NCBI GenBank assembly: GCA_001804705.1
Contig: MHAY01000007.1
Location: 1 to 41,140, forward strand
Reading direction: 5' to 3'
DNA from: Ignavibacteria bacterium RIFOXYC2_FULL_35_21
GTDB lineage: Bacteria > Bacteroidota > Ignavibacteria > Kapaibacteriales > UBA2268
DNA length: 41,140 nucleotides
The notes below the pieces were generated by a model. That model saw only the letters and a program-made list of their open reading frames with translations, was not told the DNA's origin and made no database searches. Positions 8,660-15,980 of the stretch are shown piece by piece. How positions within the stretch are numbered: position 1 is the stretch's first letter; every line of letters begins with the position of its first letter. The position numbers were made by a program, and so were the translations under genes.

Positions 8660-9316
8660 ATGGAAATTAATATTGCTAATAGTTTCGAATATGAAAATAA
8701 CTTTTACCTGACAGCACAGTCAAGCCGCATGGCTCGTACCATTGCTCATTATGAGATTTATAAAAATATTCAACATCTCAATGGTGACATAGTTGAATGT
8801 GGAGTTTTCAAAGGTGTATCATTAATGCGATTCATAATGTTTATGCAACTTTTCGAGACTGATAAAACCAAAAAAATAATCGGTTTTGATACTTATGGCA
8901 AATTCCCTGAAAATGATTTTGAACAGGATAAAGAAGAATATGAAGAATTTATAACAGAAACCGGTGGAGGCATTTCAATTTCAAAAGAAGAATTGGAGAA
9001 ATTTATTTTAAACAAAAATTTCTCGAATTACGAATTAGTTAAAGGAGACATAAATTTAACCGTTCCAAAATATGTATCCGAAAATCCTGATTTAAAAATT
9101 TCTCTTCTGAATATTGATACTGATATTTATGAACCTGCTAAAACAATACTGGAACACCTTGCTCCAAAAGTAGTTGTAGGTGGTATAATCATATTTGATG
9201 ATTATGGAATTTTCCATGGTGAAACTCAGTTAGCCGATGAGTATTGCGAAAAGCATGGGTATAAATTAATTAATTTCCCGTTTAACAAAGTTCCTTCATA
9301 TTTAATTAAAGAATGA
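8660..9316 (+). CDS. TylF/MycF-like sugar O-methyltransferase
   Basis: This protein (218 residues from the preferred ATG) matches the TylF/MycF family of SAM-dependent O-methyltransferases acting on deoxysugars. It has DIVECGVFKGVSL for SAM binding, IGFDTYGKFP, and a late acidic metal site (NIDTDIYEP and IIFDDYG). A GTG six bases upstream is also in frame but the ATG is more usual. It likely methylates a hydroxyl of a sugar in the exported glycan; the acceptor is unknown. It lies four bases upstream of the epimerase gene. Confidence 0.78.
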   Translation: MEINIANSFEYENNFYLTAQSSRMARTIAHYEIYKNIQHLNGDIVECGVFKGVSLMRFIMFMQLFETDKTKKIIGFDTYGKFPENDFEQDKEEYEEFITETGGGISISKEELEKFILNKNFSNYELVKGDINLTVPKYVSENPDLKISLLNIDTDIYEPAKTILEHLAPKVVVGGIIIFDDYGIFHGETQLADEYCEKHGYKLINFPFNKVPSYLIKE

Positions 9317-9320
9317 TGAT

Positions 9321-10442
9321 ATGAGAAAAATTGTATTTCTAACGGCAACCAGGGCGGATTTCGGAAAATTGAAATCCTTGATTGATATTACTTCTCATTC
9401 AAAGAAATTTGAGGTTCACATATTTGCTACGGGTATGCACATGAATCCCAAATATGGAAAAACCGTGAATGAAATTGAGCTTTGCGGCTTTCATAACATT
9501 TTCAAATTCTACAATCACGGCAATTATGATTCGATGGATTTAATACTTTCCCGAACAATAGAAGGATTTTCAGGATTTGTGAATGATATCAAACCGGATT
9601 TAATTGTTATTCACGGTGACAGGGTAGAAACACTTGCCGGAGCTATAGTAGGTGCATTGAACAATATTCTAACCGCTCACATTGAAGGCGGGGAGCTATC
9701 AGGAACGATTGACGAGTTAATCAGGCATTCGGTTACAAAACTATCACACATACATTTTGTCGCTAATGAGGAAGCCAAGAGAAGGGTGATTCAACTTGGA
9801 GAAATCGAATCATCTGTCTTTGTGATTGGCTCGCCTGACATTGATGTAATGCTATCAGATAAAATACCCCCAATGAATGAAGTTAAAAGATGGTATGAAA
9901 TACCTTTTAATGAGTATGCTATACTTGTTTATCACCCGGTAACTACCGAACCGGATTTATTAAGGAAAAATGTAAAAAACGTGCTCAATGCTGTTCTGAA
10001 ATCAGGTTTGAAATATGTCGTTATTTATCCAAACAATGACCATGGGACTGAAATTATATTGGAGGAATACGAGGTTCTTAAACATAATCCTGATTTCAAA
10101 ATTTTTCCTTCAATGAGGTTCGAATATTTTTTAACATTATTAAAAAATTCTCTTTTTATCATAGGTAATTCAAGTGCAGGAATACGTGAAACAGGTGTTT
10201 ATGGTGTTGGATGTATTAATATAGGCACAAGACAGAAAAACAGGGGCAATGCTGTTAATATTATTAATGTCTCTGATGATGAAAAATTAATTCATAACGC
10301 TATTAATCAAATCTCAGGAAAGAAATTTAAGAATTCTTTTAAATTTGGCGATGGCAATAGTATTGAGAAATTTTTTAATATAATAAATGGGAATGATGTT
10401 TGGGATATACCGCATCAGAAAATTTTTAATGATATTGTATAA
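9321..10442 (+). CDS. neuC: hydrolysing UDP-GlcNAc 2-epimerase-type enzyme
   Basis: This 373-residue protein matches the NeuC/LegG hydrolysing epimerases, which release an N-acetylmannosamine-type sugar from a UDP-sugar. It has the N-terminal TATRADFGKL, the nucleotide-site stretch VIHGDRVETLAGA, HIEGGE, and the late glycan-binding GNSSAGIRE. It supplies the substrate of the neuB-like synthase. It is preceded by the methyltransferase (4-bp gap) and followed by the CMP-transferase (17-bp gap), so the order is not the pathway order. NeuC and LegG cannot be separated by eye. Confidence 0.87.
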   Translation: MRKIVFLTATRADFGKLKSLIDITSHSKKFEVHIFATGMHMNPKYGKTVNEIELCGFHNIFKFYNHGNYDSMDLILSRTIEGFSGFVNDIKPDLIVIHGDRVETLAGAIVGALNNILTAHIEGGELSGTIDELIRHSVTKLSHIHFVANEEAKRRVIQLGEIESSVFVIGSPDIDVMLSDKIPPMNEVKRWYEIPFNEYAILVYHPVTTEPDLLRKNVKNVLNAVLKSGLKYVVIYPNNDHGTEIILEEYEVLKHNPDFKIFPSMRFEYFLTLLKNSLFIIGNSSAGIRETGVYGVGCINIGTRQKNRGNAVNIINVSDDEKLIHNAINQISGKKFKNSFKFGDGNSIEKFFNIINGNDVWDIPHQKIFNDIV

Positions 10443-10459
10443 TATAGAATCTGAAAATT

Positions 10460-11170
10460 ATGTATAATGGTAAAACAATTCTTGGATTAATACCTGCACG
10501 GGGAGGTAGCAAAGGTATCCCATGGAAAAATATTGTGGATTTGGGAGGGAAACCTCTTATATCCCGGACAATTGATGCTTCGTTAAAAAGTGAGTTTATT
10601 GACAGAACTATTGTAACGACCGACTCGGTAGAGATAGCAGGCATTTCAAAGAAATATGGTGCCGATGTGCCATTTCTCAGGCCCAATGAATTAGCTCTCG
10701 ATGAATCGAATAGCTATGATGCAATTTTCCATGCTCTCGACTGGTTGAAGGAAAATGAAAATATTGAGTATGACTATATATGTTTGTTACAGCCAACATC
10801 ACCATTCAGAAACCATTCGCATATAAATGAGGCAATCGAATATTTAATAAATAGCAAAGATGCTTTATCATTAATTTCAGTTACAGAAGCTCATGTCGGG
10901 CCTTACTGGATGGTAGAAAAAAATGAATTCGGTTTTCTGAAACATTTAGATGGATATGAAAAAGAGTTTGACAGGAGACAGGATATGCCACAGGTATTTG
11001 AATTCAATGGTGCAATATACCTGATGAGAACAGCAGATATGAGAACTTATCGCCATTATATGACAGACAAAACAATATATTACCTGATGGACAGGGAATC
11101 AGCATTAGATATTGATGAGCCGATTGATTTGGAGTTTGCTCGGTTTTTATTGGAGAAGGAAAAATTTTAA
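10460..11170 (+). CDS. neuA: CMP-nonulosonate cytidylyltransferase
   Basis: This 236-residue protein has the family's opening LIPARGGSKGIPWKNI, the CTP-binding P-loop-like region of acylneuraminate cytidylyltransferases, and the later LLQPTSPFR motif. It activates the nine-carbon acidic sugar with CMP, the form used by sialyltransferase-like enzymes. The length fits a one-domain NeuA/LegF/PseF protein. Its stop is ten bases before the left inverted repeat of the GIY-YIG cassette, which separates it from the export ATPase gene. Confidence 0.88.
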   Translation: MYNGKTILGLIPARGGSKGIPWKNIVDLGGKPLISRTIDASLKSEFIDRTIVTTDSVEIAGISKKYGADVPFLRPNELALDESNSYDAIFHALDWLKENENIEYDYICLLQPTSPFRNHSHINEAIEYLINSKDALSLISVTEAHVGPYWMVEKNEFGFLKHLDGYEKEFDRRQDMPQVFEFNGAIYLMRTADMRTYRHYMTDKTIYYLMDRESALDIDEPIDLEFARFLLEKEKF

Positions 11171-11180
11171 ATGATTGTGA

Positions 11181-11207
11181 TGTCATTCTGAACGAAGTGA
11201 AGAATCT
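11181..11207 (+). repeat. left inverted repeat of GIY-YIG cassette
   Basis: The 27-bp end begins TGTCATTCTGAACGAAG. Its exact reverse complement is at 11512-11538. Confidence 0.85.
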
Positions 11208-11222
11208 CTTTTGAGGTAAGTA

Positions 11223-11513
11223 ATGTACTTATACTATTATGTTTATATTATGACCAATAAATCAAAAACACTATATGTTGGTGTAACTAATGATATACAA
11301 AGACGAGTTCATGAACATAAGCTTAAAATATTTGAGGGCTTTACTAAGAAATATAATTTAACAAAACTTGCTTATTATGAAGTAAAAAATAATATTAATG
11401 AAGCAATAGCAAGAGAAAAGCAGATAAAAGGATGGTTAAGAGCTAAAAAGATTGCATTAATTGAAGCTGAAAATCCGAATTGGAATGATTTAAGTGATGG
11501 GTGGTATAATTAG
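11223..11513 (+). CDS. small GIY-YIG nuclease-family protein
   Basis: This 96-residue protein consists of a single GIY-YIG domain in the UvrC/homing endonuclease superfamily. YYVYIMTNKSKTLYVG holds the two tyrosine motifs, followed by the catalytic-type Arg in DIQRRVHEHK and Glu in ARE. Single-domain proteins like this are common and mostly uncharacterised in Bacteroidota. Here the gene is enclosed by perfect inverted repeats and interrupts an otherwise tightly packed glycan operon. That suggests it is the nuclease of a small mobile unit and not a glycan gene. Confidence 0.82.
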   Translation: MYLYYYVYIMTNKSKTLYVGVTNDIQRRVHEHKLKIFEGFTKKYNLTKLAYYEVKNNINEAIAREKQIKGWLRAKKIALIEAENPNWNDLSDGWYN

Positions 11514-11538
11514 ATTCTTCACTTCGTTCAGAATGACA
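11512..11538 (-). repeat. right inverted repeat of GIY-YIG cassette
   Basis: This is the exact reverse complement of 11181-11207, and the gene's stop codon runs into it. Confidence 0.85.
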
Positions 11539-11550
11539 AATTAAATTTTT

Positions 11551-12834
11551 ATGTCGGAAACAATAATAAAAATAGAGAATTTATATAAGGAATACCGGCT
11601 GGGCATCATCAGCACCGGTACTCTGTACCGCGATTTGCAAAGCTGGTGGGCTCGTGCTAGGGGGAAGGAAGACCCAAATTCTCTAATCTCTCAATCAACC
11701 GTTTTGAATAAAGAATTAAAACAGCATCTTCTTGCACTCGACGATATCTCATTCGATGTTCATAAAGGTGAAATCCTTGGAATCATAGGACCAAACGGAG
11801 CAGGCAAATCTACATTATTGAAAATTTTATCGAGAGTAACGACTCCGACAAAAGGATTAATAAAAATCAAAGGTAGAATCGGAAGCCTTCTCGAAGTGGG
11901 AACAGGATTTCATCCCGAACTGACAGGCAGGGAGAATATTTATCTGAACGGTGCAATCCTCGGGATGAGAAAATATGAGATAGATAAAAAGTTAGATGAA
12001 ATCATCTGTTTTGCTGAAATGGAAAAATTTATTGATACGCCTGTTAAAAGATATTCATCAGGTATGTATGTACGTCTTGCTTTTGCAGTTGCCGCTCATC
12101 TTGAACCTGAAATATTAATTGTTGATGAGGTGCTTGCCGTTGGTGATGCACAATTCCAGAAGAAGTGCGTAGGAAAAATGAGTGAAGTATCGAAAAGCGA
12201 AGGCAGGACTGTGCTTTTCGTCAGTCATAACATGGGGACAATCAAACAGCTTTGCTCAAGATGCCTGCTGATTAACAAAGGTAAGCTAATTGCAAATGCT
12301 GACTCTGGTTCTGTTGTTGACCAATATTTGAACAATGTAAATAAAGAATTTGAATCACCTGAAAAAATATTCACAGAAGATTTGAACAAGGATTTTCAAT
12401 TAATGTCTATCAAGCTGACAGATATGGAAGGAAAAATAAGACAAAGCTTTGAATGTGATGAAACTGTTACAATCGAGATGGATTGCTCTTACAGGAATCA
12501 GGTCCCCGGTATATACGGCTATCTGTCCTTAATAAAAGATGGCACTGAAATTTTACTTTCGGACACTTATGATATACCTGAAAGCTCGCTTATGGAACTA
12601 AATCCCGGGAAATACAAAATCAAAGTTAATATTCCACCCAGAACATTAGGACATGGCACTTATAATATTAATATCTATTTTATCAGCCACCAGTCTAACA
12701 AGGGGCAGTACGTTGACATGGCTGAATATGCCTGTTCTTTTACAATGAACGACACGGCAACTCAAAGAGGCAACAACAGAACAGGCTTTTTGAGCACTCT
12801 GCTAAAGTGGGAAATTGGGAAGGTGAGTAGATGA
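11551..12834 (+). CDS. wzt: polysaccharide ABC exporter ATPase with Wzt-like C-terminal domain
   Basis: This 427-residue protein has Walker A GPNGAGKST (80-88), the signature YSSGM, and Walker B ILIVDEVLAVGD. This is the sequence style of the O-antigen/capsule (Wzt/KpsT) subfamily. Residues after about 270 form an extra beta-rich domain like the Wzt carbohydrate-binding domain that recognises a capped glycan terminus. It energises the permease encoded at 4609. The extra domain suggests chain-end recognition, which would suit a methylated or otherwise modified terminal sugar. The gene overlaps the next one by 4 bp (ATGA). Confidence 0.9.
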   Translation: MSETIIKIENLYKEYRLGIISTGTLYRDLQSWWARARGKEDPNSLISQSTVLNKELKQHLLALDDISFDVHKGEILGIIGPNGAGKSTLLKILSRVTTPTKGLIKIKGRIGSLLEVGTGFHPELTGRENIYLNGAILGMRKYEIDKKLDEIICFAEMEKFIDTPVKRYSSGMYVRLAFAVAAHLEPEILIVDEVLAVGDAQFQKKCVGKMSEVSKSEGRTVLFVSHNMGTIKQLCSRCLLINKGKLIANADSGSVVDQYLNNVNKEFESPEKIFTEDLNKDFQLMSIKLTDMEGKIRQSFECDETVTIEMDCSYRNQVPGIYGYLSLIKDGTEILLSDTYDIPESSLMELNPGKYKIKVNIPPRTLGHGTYNINIYFISHQSNKGQYVDMAEYACSFTMNDTATQRGNNRTGFLSTLLKWEIGKVSR

Positions 12835-13877
12835 TTGTATTATTAATTGCATCTTATGTTTCCATTCCTCCGGCACTAGCTTTGCTGACCGAAGTAAATG
12901 ATGATTTTATGATTTTAACACCTGATAAAAATATATATGATTTCATGTCAATTATGTTTGATAAAAATAAGATTGAATTATTTGAAATACCAATTGCGAG
13001 TCTCAAAACATTTAATCCGGTAACACTGCTACACAATATTAAACAAATAAATAATTATAAGAAGAAGGTTCTACAGGTAATCAATTCTATTCATGATTGT
13101 GTCGTTTACTTTGATTTGGTTATGTATTGCGATTTTGAATTTTGGATAATTAAGAAATTATCAAAACGAAATAAAATATTTTATCTCCCGAGCACTGAAA
13201 GAAAGAATATTGCAATTGACCAACAGACAATGCTTGCATTATGGTATGGGTTTCTTAACAGAGCGATATACCATACAAAATTAAAACCATGCCTTCATGG
13301 TACCGATTTGACATTACTGCTGACAGATGATTTTTTACATGATGTAGGAGCAACAATATACCAGCAAATTATAGATTATAATAATTTGTCATTAAACATA
13401 AGAGATAAATTCAATTTAAAAATTGGTAAAGTACTTCTGCTTTGCGGAGGTGTAGTTGATTACATTGTTGAAAAAGAGAAATATATTAAAGCGGTAGATG
13501 AAATAATTGATTTTGTTATTGAGAAGTATGGAGAAGATAACATTTATATTAAGGCTCATCCAAGGTTCCAGGAGTATTATTCGAAAGAGAATCAATTAAA
13601 AAATATTCCGGCATTTTTACCTGCACCATTAGTTACGGATTTGACTGATATTGTGATAGGATATAGTTCAAGTGCCCTTTATGAATCTACATTAATAGGA
13701 AAGAAAGTAGTTTCTTTTTTGAAAATGATTGAACCAACAGATAAGAGAAAGTTCCCGGCACTCATTGAATTTCTCAATACAAACATGGATAAATCGAATC
13801 CGATATATTTTCCTGAAACAATTGATGAATTAAAATCTTTGCTTAATTCATTCGATAAAGGAGATAAAAATGATTAG
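12831..13877 (+). CDS. possible nonulosonate/sialyl transferase
   Basis: This 348-residue protein has no clear family that I recognise with confidence. It has an early alpha/beta Rossmann-like pattern, a KAHPR motif (His243-Pro244), and a later GYSSSALYE (Ser279-281, Glu285). An HP motif followed by a serine motif is the hallmark of bacterial sialyl- and polysialyltransferases with a GT-B fold (GT38, GT52, GT80, GT97). No convincing D/E-D/E-G motif is visible. The position in a CMP-nonulosonate operon, overlapping both neighbours, fits a transferase using that donor. This is inference; another GT-B glycosyltransferase or capsule-processing protein is possible. Confidence 0.5.
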   Translation: MIVLLIASYVSIPPALALLTEVNDDFMILTPDKNIYDFMSIMFDKNKIELFEIPIASLKTFNPVTLLHNIKQINNYKKKVLQVINSIHDCVVYFDLVMYCDFEFWIIKKLSKRNKIFYLPSTERKNIAIDQQTMLALWYGFLNRAIYHTKLKPCLHGTDLTLLLTDDFLHDVGATIYQQIIDYNNLSLNIRDKFNLKIGKVLLLCGGVVDYIVEKEKYIKAVDEIIDFVIEKYGEDNIYIKAHPRFQEYYSKENQLKNIPAFLPAPLVTDLTDIVIGYSSSALYESTLIGKKVVSFLKMIEPTDKRKFPALIEFLNTNMDKSNPIYFPETIDELKSLLNSFDKGDKND

Positions 13878-14397
13878 ACTAATTACCAGATTGATAACTT
13901 GGTTCGTTCTATTATTCAAAAGGTTCTTCATAAGCCAGGCATGGGAACATCTCCTAATAAGAGTTAGAAGAGAATATAATTATGATTATTGGAAAAGAAG
14001 GCTACAGTTATTGGGAGAAGATGTTCTATTCTATAAATATGTCGTTATTCATTCGCCTGAGAAAGTATCAATCAAATCGCACAGCCGAATCGGTGATTAT
14101 GTTCTTATTTGGGGTGGTGGTGAAGTTGAAATCGGTGAAGGAGTATTAATCGCCGCACATTCAGTTATTACTTCGGAAGGACATGACCCCAATGCCGATT
14201 CATTCAGGGATTCAAGTTATTCCGGTAAGGTAACTATAAAAGATAATGTTTGGCTTGGTGCTGGGGTGTACGTTATGCCCGGTGTAACAATTGGTGAGAA
14301 TTGTATTGTAGGTGCGGGTACCATCGTAACAAAAGATATTCCTGCAAACTCTATTGCAATTGGAAATCCTGCGAAAGTAATTAAATCAAGAGAGTAA
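13870..14397 (+). CDS. hexapeptide-repeat acyltransferase
   Basis: This 175-residue protein has an N-terminal hydrophobic/basic stretch (about 1-25) and left-handed beta-helix hexapeptide repeats. The C-terminal pattern WLGAGVYVMPGVTIGENCIVGAGTIVTKDIP is cut by the family's conserved turns. The His of SEGHDP is the likely catalytic base. It resembles maltose/galactoside O-acetyltransferases and NeuD/NeuO-type sugar acetyltransferases. It probably acetylates a sugar of the exported glycan. The start overlaps the preceding gene by 8 bp. Confidence 0.8.
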   Translation: MIRLITRLITWFVLLFKRFFISQAWEHLLIRVRREYNYDYWKRRLQLLGEDVLFYKYVVIHSPEKVSIKSHSRIGDYVLIWGGGEVEIGEGVLIAAHSVITSEGHDPNADSFRDSSYSGKVTIKDNVWLGAGVYVMPGVTIGENCIVGAGTIVTKDIPANSIAIGNPAKVIKSRE

Positions 14398-14414
14398 TTT
14401 TAATTGGGTGCTTT

Positions 14415-15113
14415 ATGAATATATTTCGTGATTTTATTGGAAAAATAATCAGCTACCCTGCCGTTGCTAAGCAGAGAAGATTCTATAAAAATGAATTTGT
14501 CAGGAAAAGCATCTATATCGGAAAAAATGTTTCTTATGATGTCTTTTCAGATTTTGAGGGTCATAATTATTTTTATGATAATGTGAATTTGAATGCTTCT
14601 AAAGTTGGTTTGGGGACTTACATCGCTTTCAATTCTTTCATGCCACGCACTAAAATCGGAAGGTTTTGTGCAATTGGTGAAAATGTCAGGACGCATCTTG
14701 GATTGCACCCGTCGAAAGAATGGGTTTCTGTTCACCCCGCTTTTTTTTCAAACCTGGCTCAAGCAGGGTTTACATTCACGGACAAAAATCTTTTTGATGA
14801 GCATAAATATATTGATGATGATAAGAAATTCGTTGTTGAAATCGGTAATGATGTGTGGCTCGCTAACAATGTAATGATTTTGGATGGTGTGAAAATAGGA
14901 GATGGTGCAATTGTCGGTGCAGGTTCGATTGTAACAAAAGAAGTTGAGCCTTACTCGATTGTTGGAGGCGTTCCGGCAAAATTAATAAGAAAAAGATTTT
15001 CTGATGAACAGATTGAAAAACTAATGAAAATCAGGTGGTGGGACTGGGATTATGAGAAAATAAATGAGTACTCTCATTTATTTTCGAACATTAAGAAATT
15101 TATAGAATTATAA
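14415..15113 (+). CDS. CatB-like hexapeptide acetyltransferase
   Basis: This 232-residue protein has left-handed beta-helix repeats and the CatB/VatD-type loop containing HLGLHPSKEW and HPAFF. It ends in a motif WLANNVMILDGVKIGDG followed by a helical tail (FSDEQIEKLMKIRWWDWD) seen in xenobiotic/polysaccharide acetyltransferases. It is the last gene of the operon, 17 bp after the first acyltransferase gene. O-acetylation of the glycan is the likely role; the exact acceptor is unknown. Confidence 0.8.
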   Translation: MNIFRDFIGKIISYPAVAKQRRFYKNEFVRKSIYIGKNVSYDVFSDFEGHNYFYDNVNLNASKVGLGTYIAFNSFMPRTKIGRFCAIGENVRTHLGLHPSKEWVSVHPAFFSNLAQAGFTFTDKNLFDEHKYIDDDKKFVVEIGNDVWLANNVMILDGVKIGDGAIVGAGSIVTKEVEPYSIVGGVPAKLIRKRFSDEQIEKLMKIRWWDWDYEKINEYSHLFSNIKKFIEL

Positions 15114-15168
15114 CTATAAATAAGTTAACTCCAGATTATTCAATAGAAATTGATATGGTATAATTTAA

Positions 15169-15348
15169 TGTCATGCTGAGCGAAGTCGAAGCATCTTTCC
15201 CCCTTTTTCAAAGGGGGATTAAGGGGGTTTCAGAATCTTCGTCGTTACACTTCTCAGAATGTCAGTCAGGCACTTGCTTTTAGGATAATAATAAACTTCT
15301 AATAAATAATTTGGGTTAACTGGATTCTGAACTAAGTTCAGAATGACA
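15169..15348. repeat. decayed cluster of dispersed inverted repeats
   Basis: 15169-15195 (opening TGTCATGCTGAGCGAAG) is a variant of the GIY-YIG cassette end, and 15323-15348 is an inverted variant. Between them lie an 8-bp-stem hairpin (CCCCCTTT-TTC-AAAGGGGG, 15199-15217) and a third degraded inverted copy around 15231-15261. No ORF is enclosed. It looks like an emptied or rearranged relative of the cassette and fills most of the gap between the glycan operon and yceI. Confidence 0.6.
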
Positions 15349-15356
15349 AATTCATT

Positions 15357-15968
15357 TTATTTGCTGAAATACAAATCCATCTTGAACCAGATATCGTCAT
15401 AGATGAATTTATCGCCAAGGTCGCTGAATATACTGCTGGACTTGTACTTTATATTCCACTTTGTCCTGTCAATTGTAAATTTTGCACGTCCAAAAATTCC
15501 ATTTTCTTCAAATCTTATAATAGCAGGAAATGAGATTGGCTTTTTAATACCCTTAATTGTCATGTCCCCATAGATTTTGAAGTTGATGTTTGAATTTTCA
15601 CTATCCTTGTATGGCTCAGACTTTGTGATTTTAAAAAAAGATTTCTTATACTTTGACACATTGAAAAAGTCTTCCGATTTGAGATGTTTCACAAGCTTGG
15701 CATTATATTCTTTATCGTCTAAATCAGTATTGGCTATAGTTGTCATATCAACGACAAACTCACCTCCGGCAACGAGGTTATTTTTCATTTTTAAAAAACC
15801 TGAAAGAAATTTAATATTTCCAATGTGCGAGCCAAGAACTTTTTTTCCTTCCCACTCAATTGTACTTTTTTCAGGTAATAATTTGAAACTATCTACATCC
15901 TTCTGTGATAAAGTAATGTATTGAATAATGAAAAAAAATAAAATTGATAACTTATAAATCCCCTTCAT
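15357..15968 (-). CDS. YceI family protein
   Basis: This 203-residue protein has a signal peptide (about 1-20) and the single lipocalin-like beta-barrel of YceI proteins. Family features include an early STIEWEGKKVLGSHIGNIKF, a middle DMTIKGIKKPISFP, and the late FTIDRTKWNIKY. YceI proteins bind polyisoprenoids or similar lipids in the periplasm; the ligand here is unknown. The ATG has a clear AAGGAG site upstream. It lies 12 bp after rsmB on the same strand, so the two are probably co-transcribed. Confidence 0.88.
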   Translation of the reverse strand: MKGIYKLSILFFFIIQYITLSQKDVDSFKLLPEKSTIEWEGKKVLGSHIGNIKFLSGFLKMKNNLVAGGEFVVDMTTIANTDLDDKEYNAKLVKHLKSEDFFNVSKYKKSFFKITKSEPYKDSENSNINFKIYGDMTIKGIKKPISFPAIIRFEENGIFGRAKFTIDRTKWNIKYKSSSIFSDLGDKFIYDDIWFKMDLYFSK

Positions 15969-15980
15969 AATAATTCTCCT

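Larger units (their letters stand above)
11181..11538 (+). mobile_element. GIY-YIG cassette bounded by perfect 27-bp inverted repeats
   Basis: A 27-bp sequence at 11181-11207 recurs exactly, inverted, at 11512-11538. Between them is only the GIY-YIG gene, whose TAG stop overlaps the right repeat. The cassette fills the gap between the neuA-like and wzt-like genes almost completely (10 bp and 12 bp to spare). I saw no target-site duplication. The repeat belongs to a family seen elsewhere in the window (15169-15348 and 21762-21788). Mobility is inferred from this architecture. Confidence 0.65.

Noticed and set aside
6379-11170. Legionaminic or pseudaminic acid pathway
   Set aside because: The dehydratase, aminotransferase and N-acetyltransferase genes specific to those pathways are not in the window; left open as the sugar identity is not proven.
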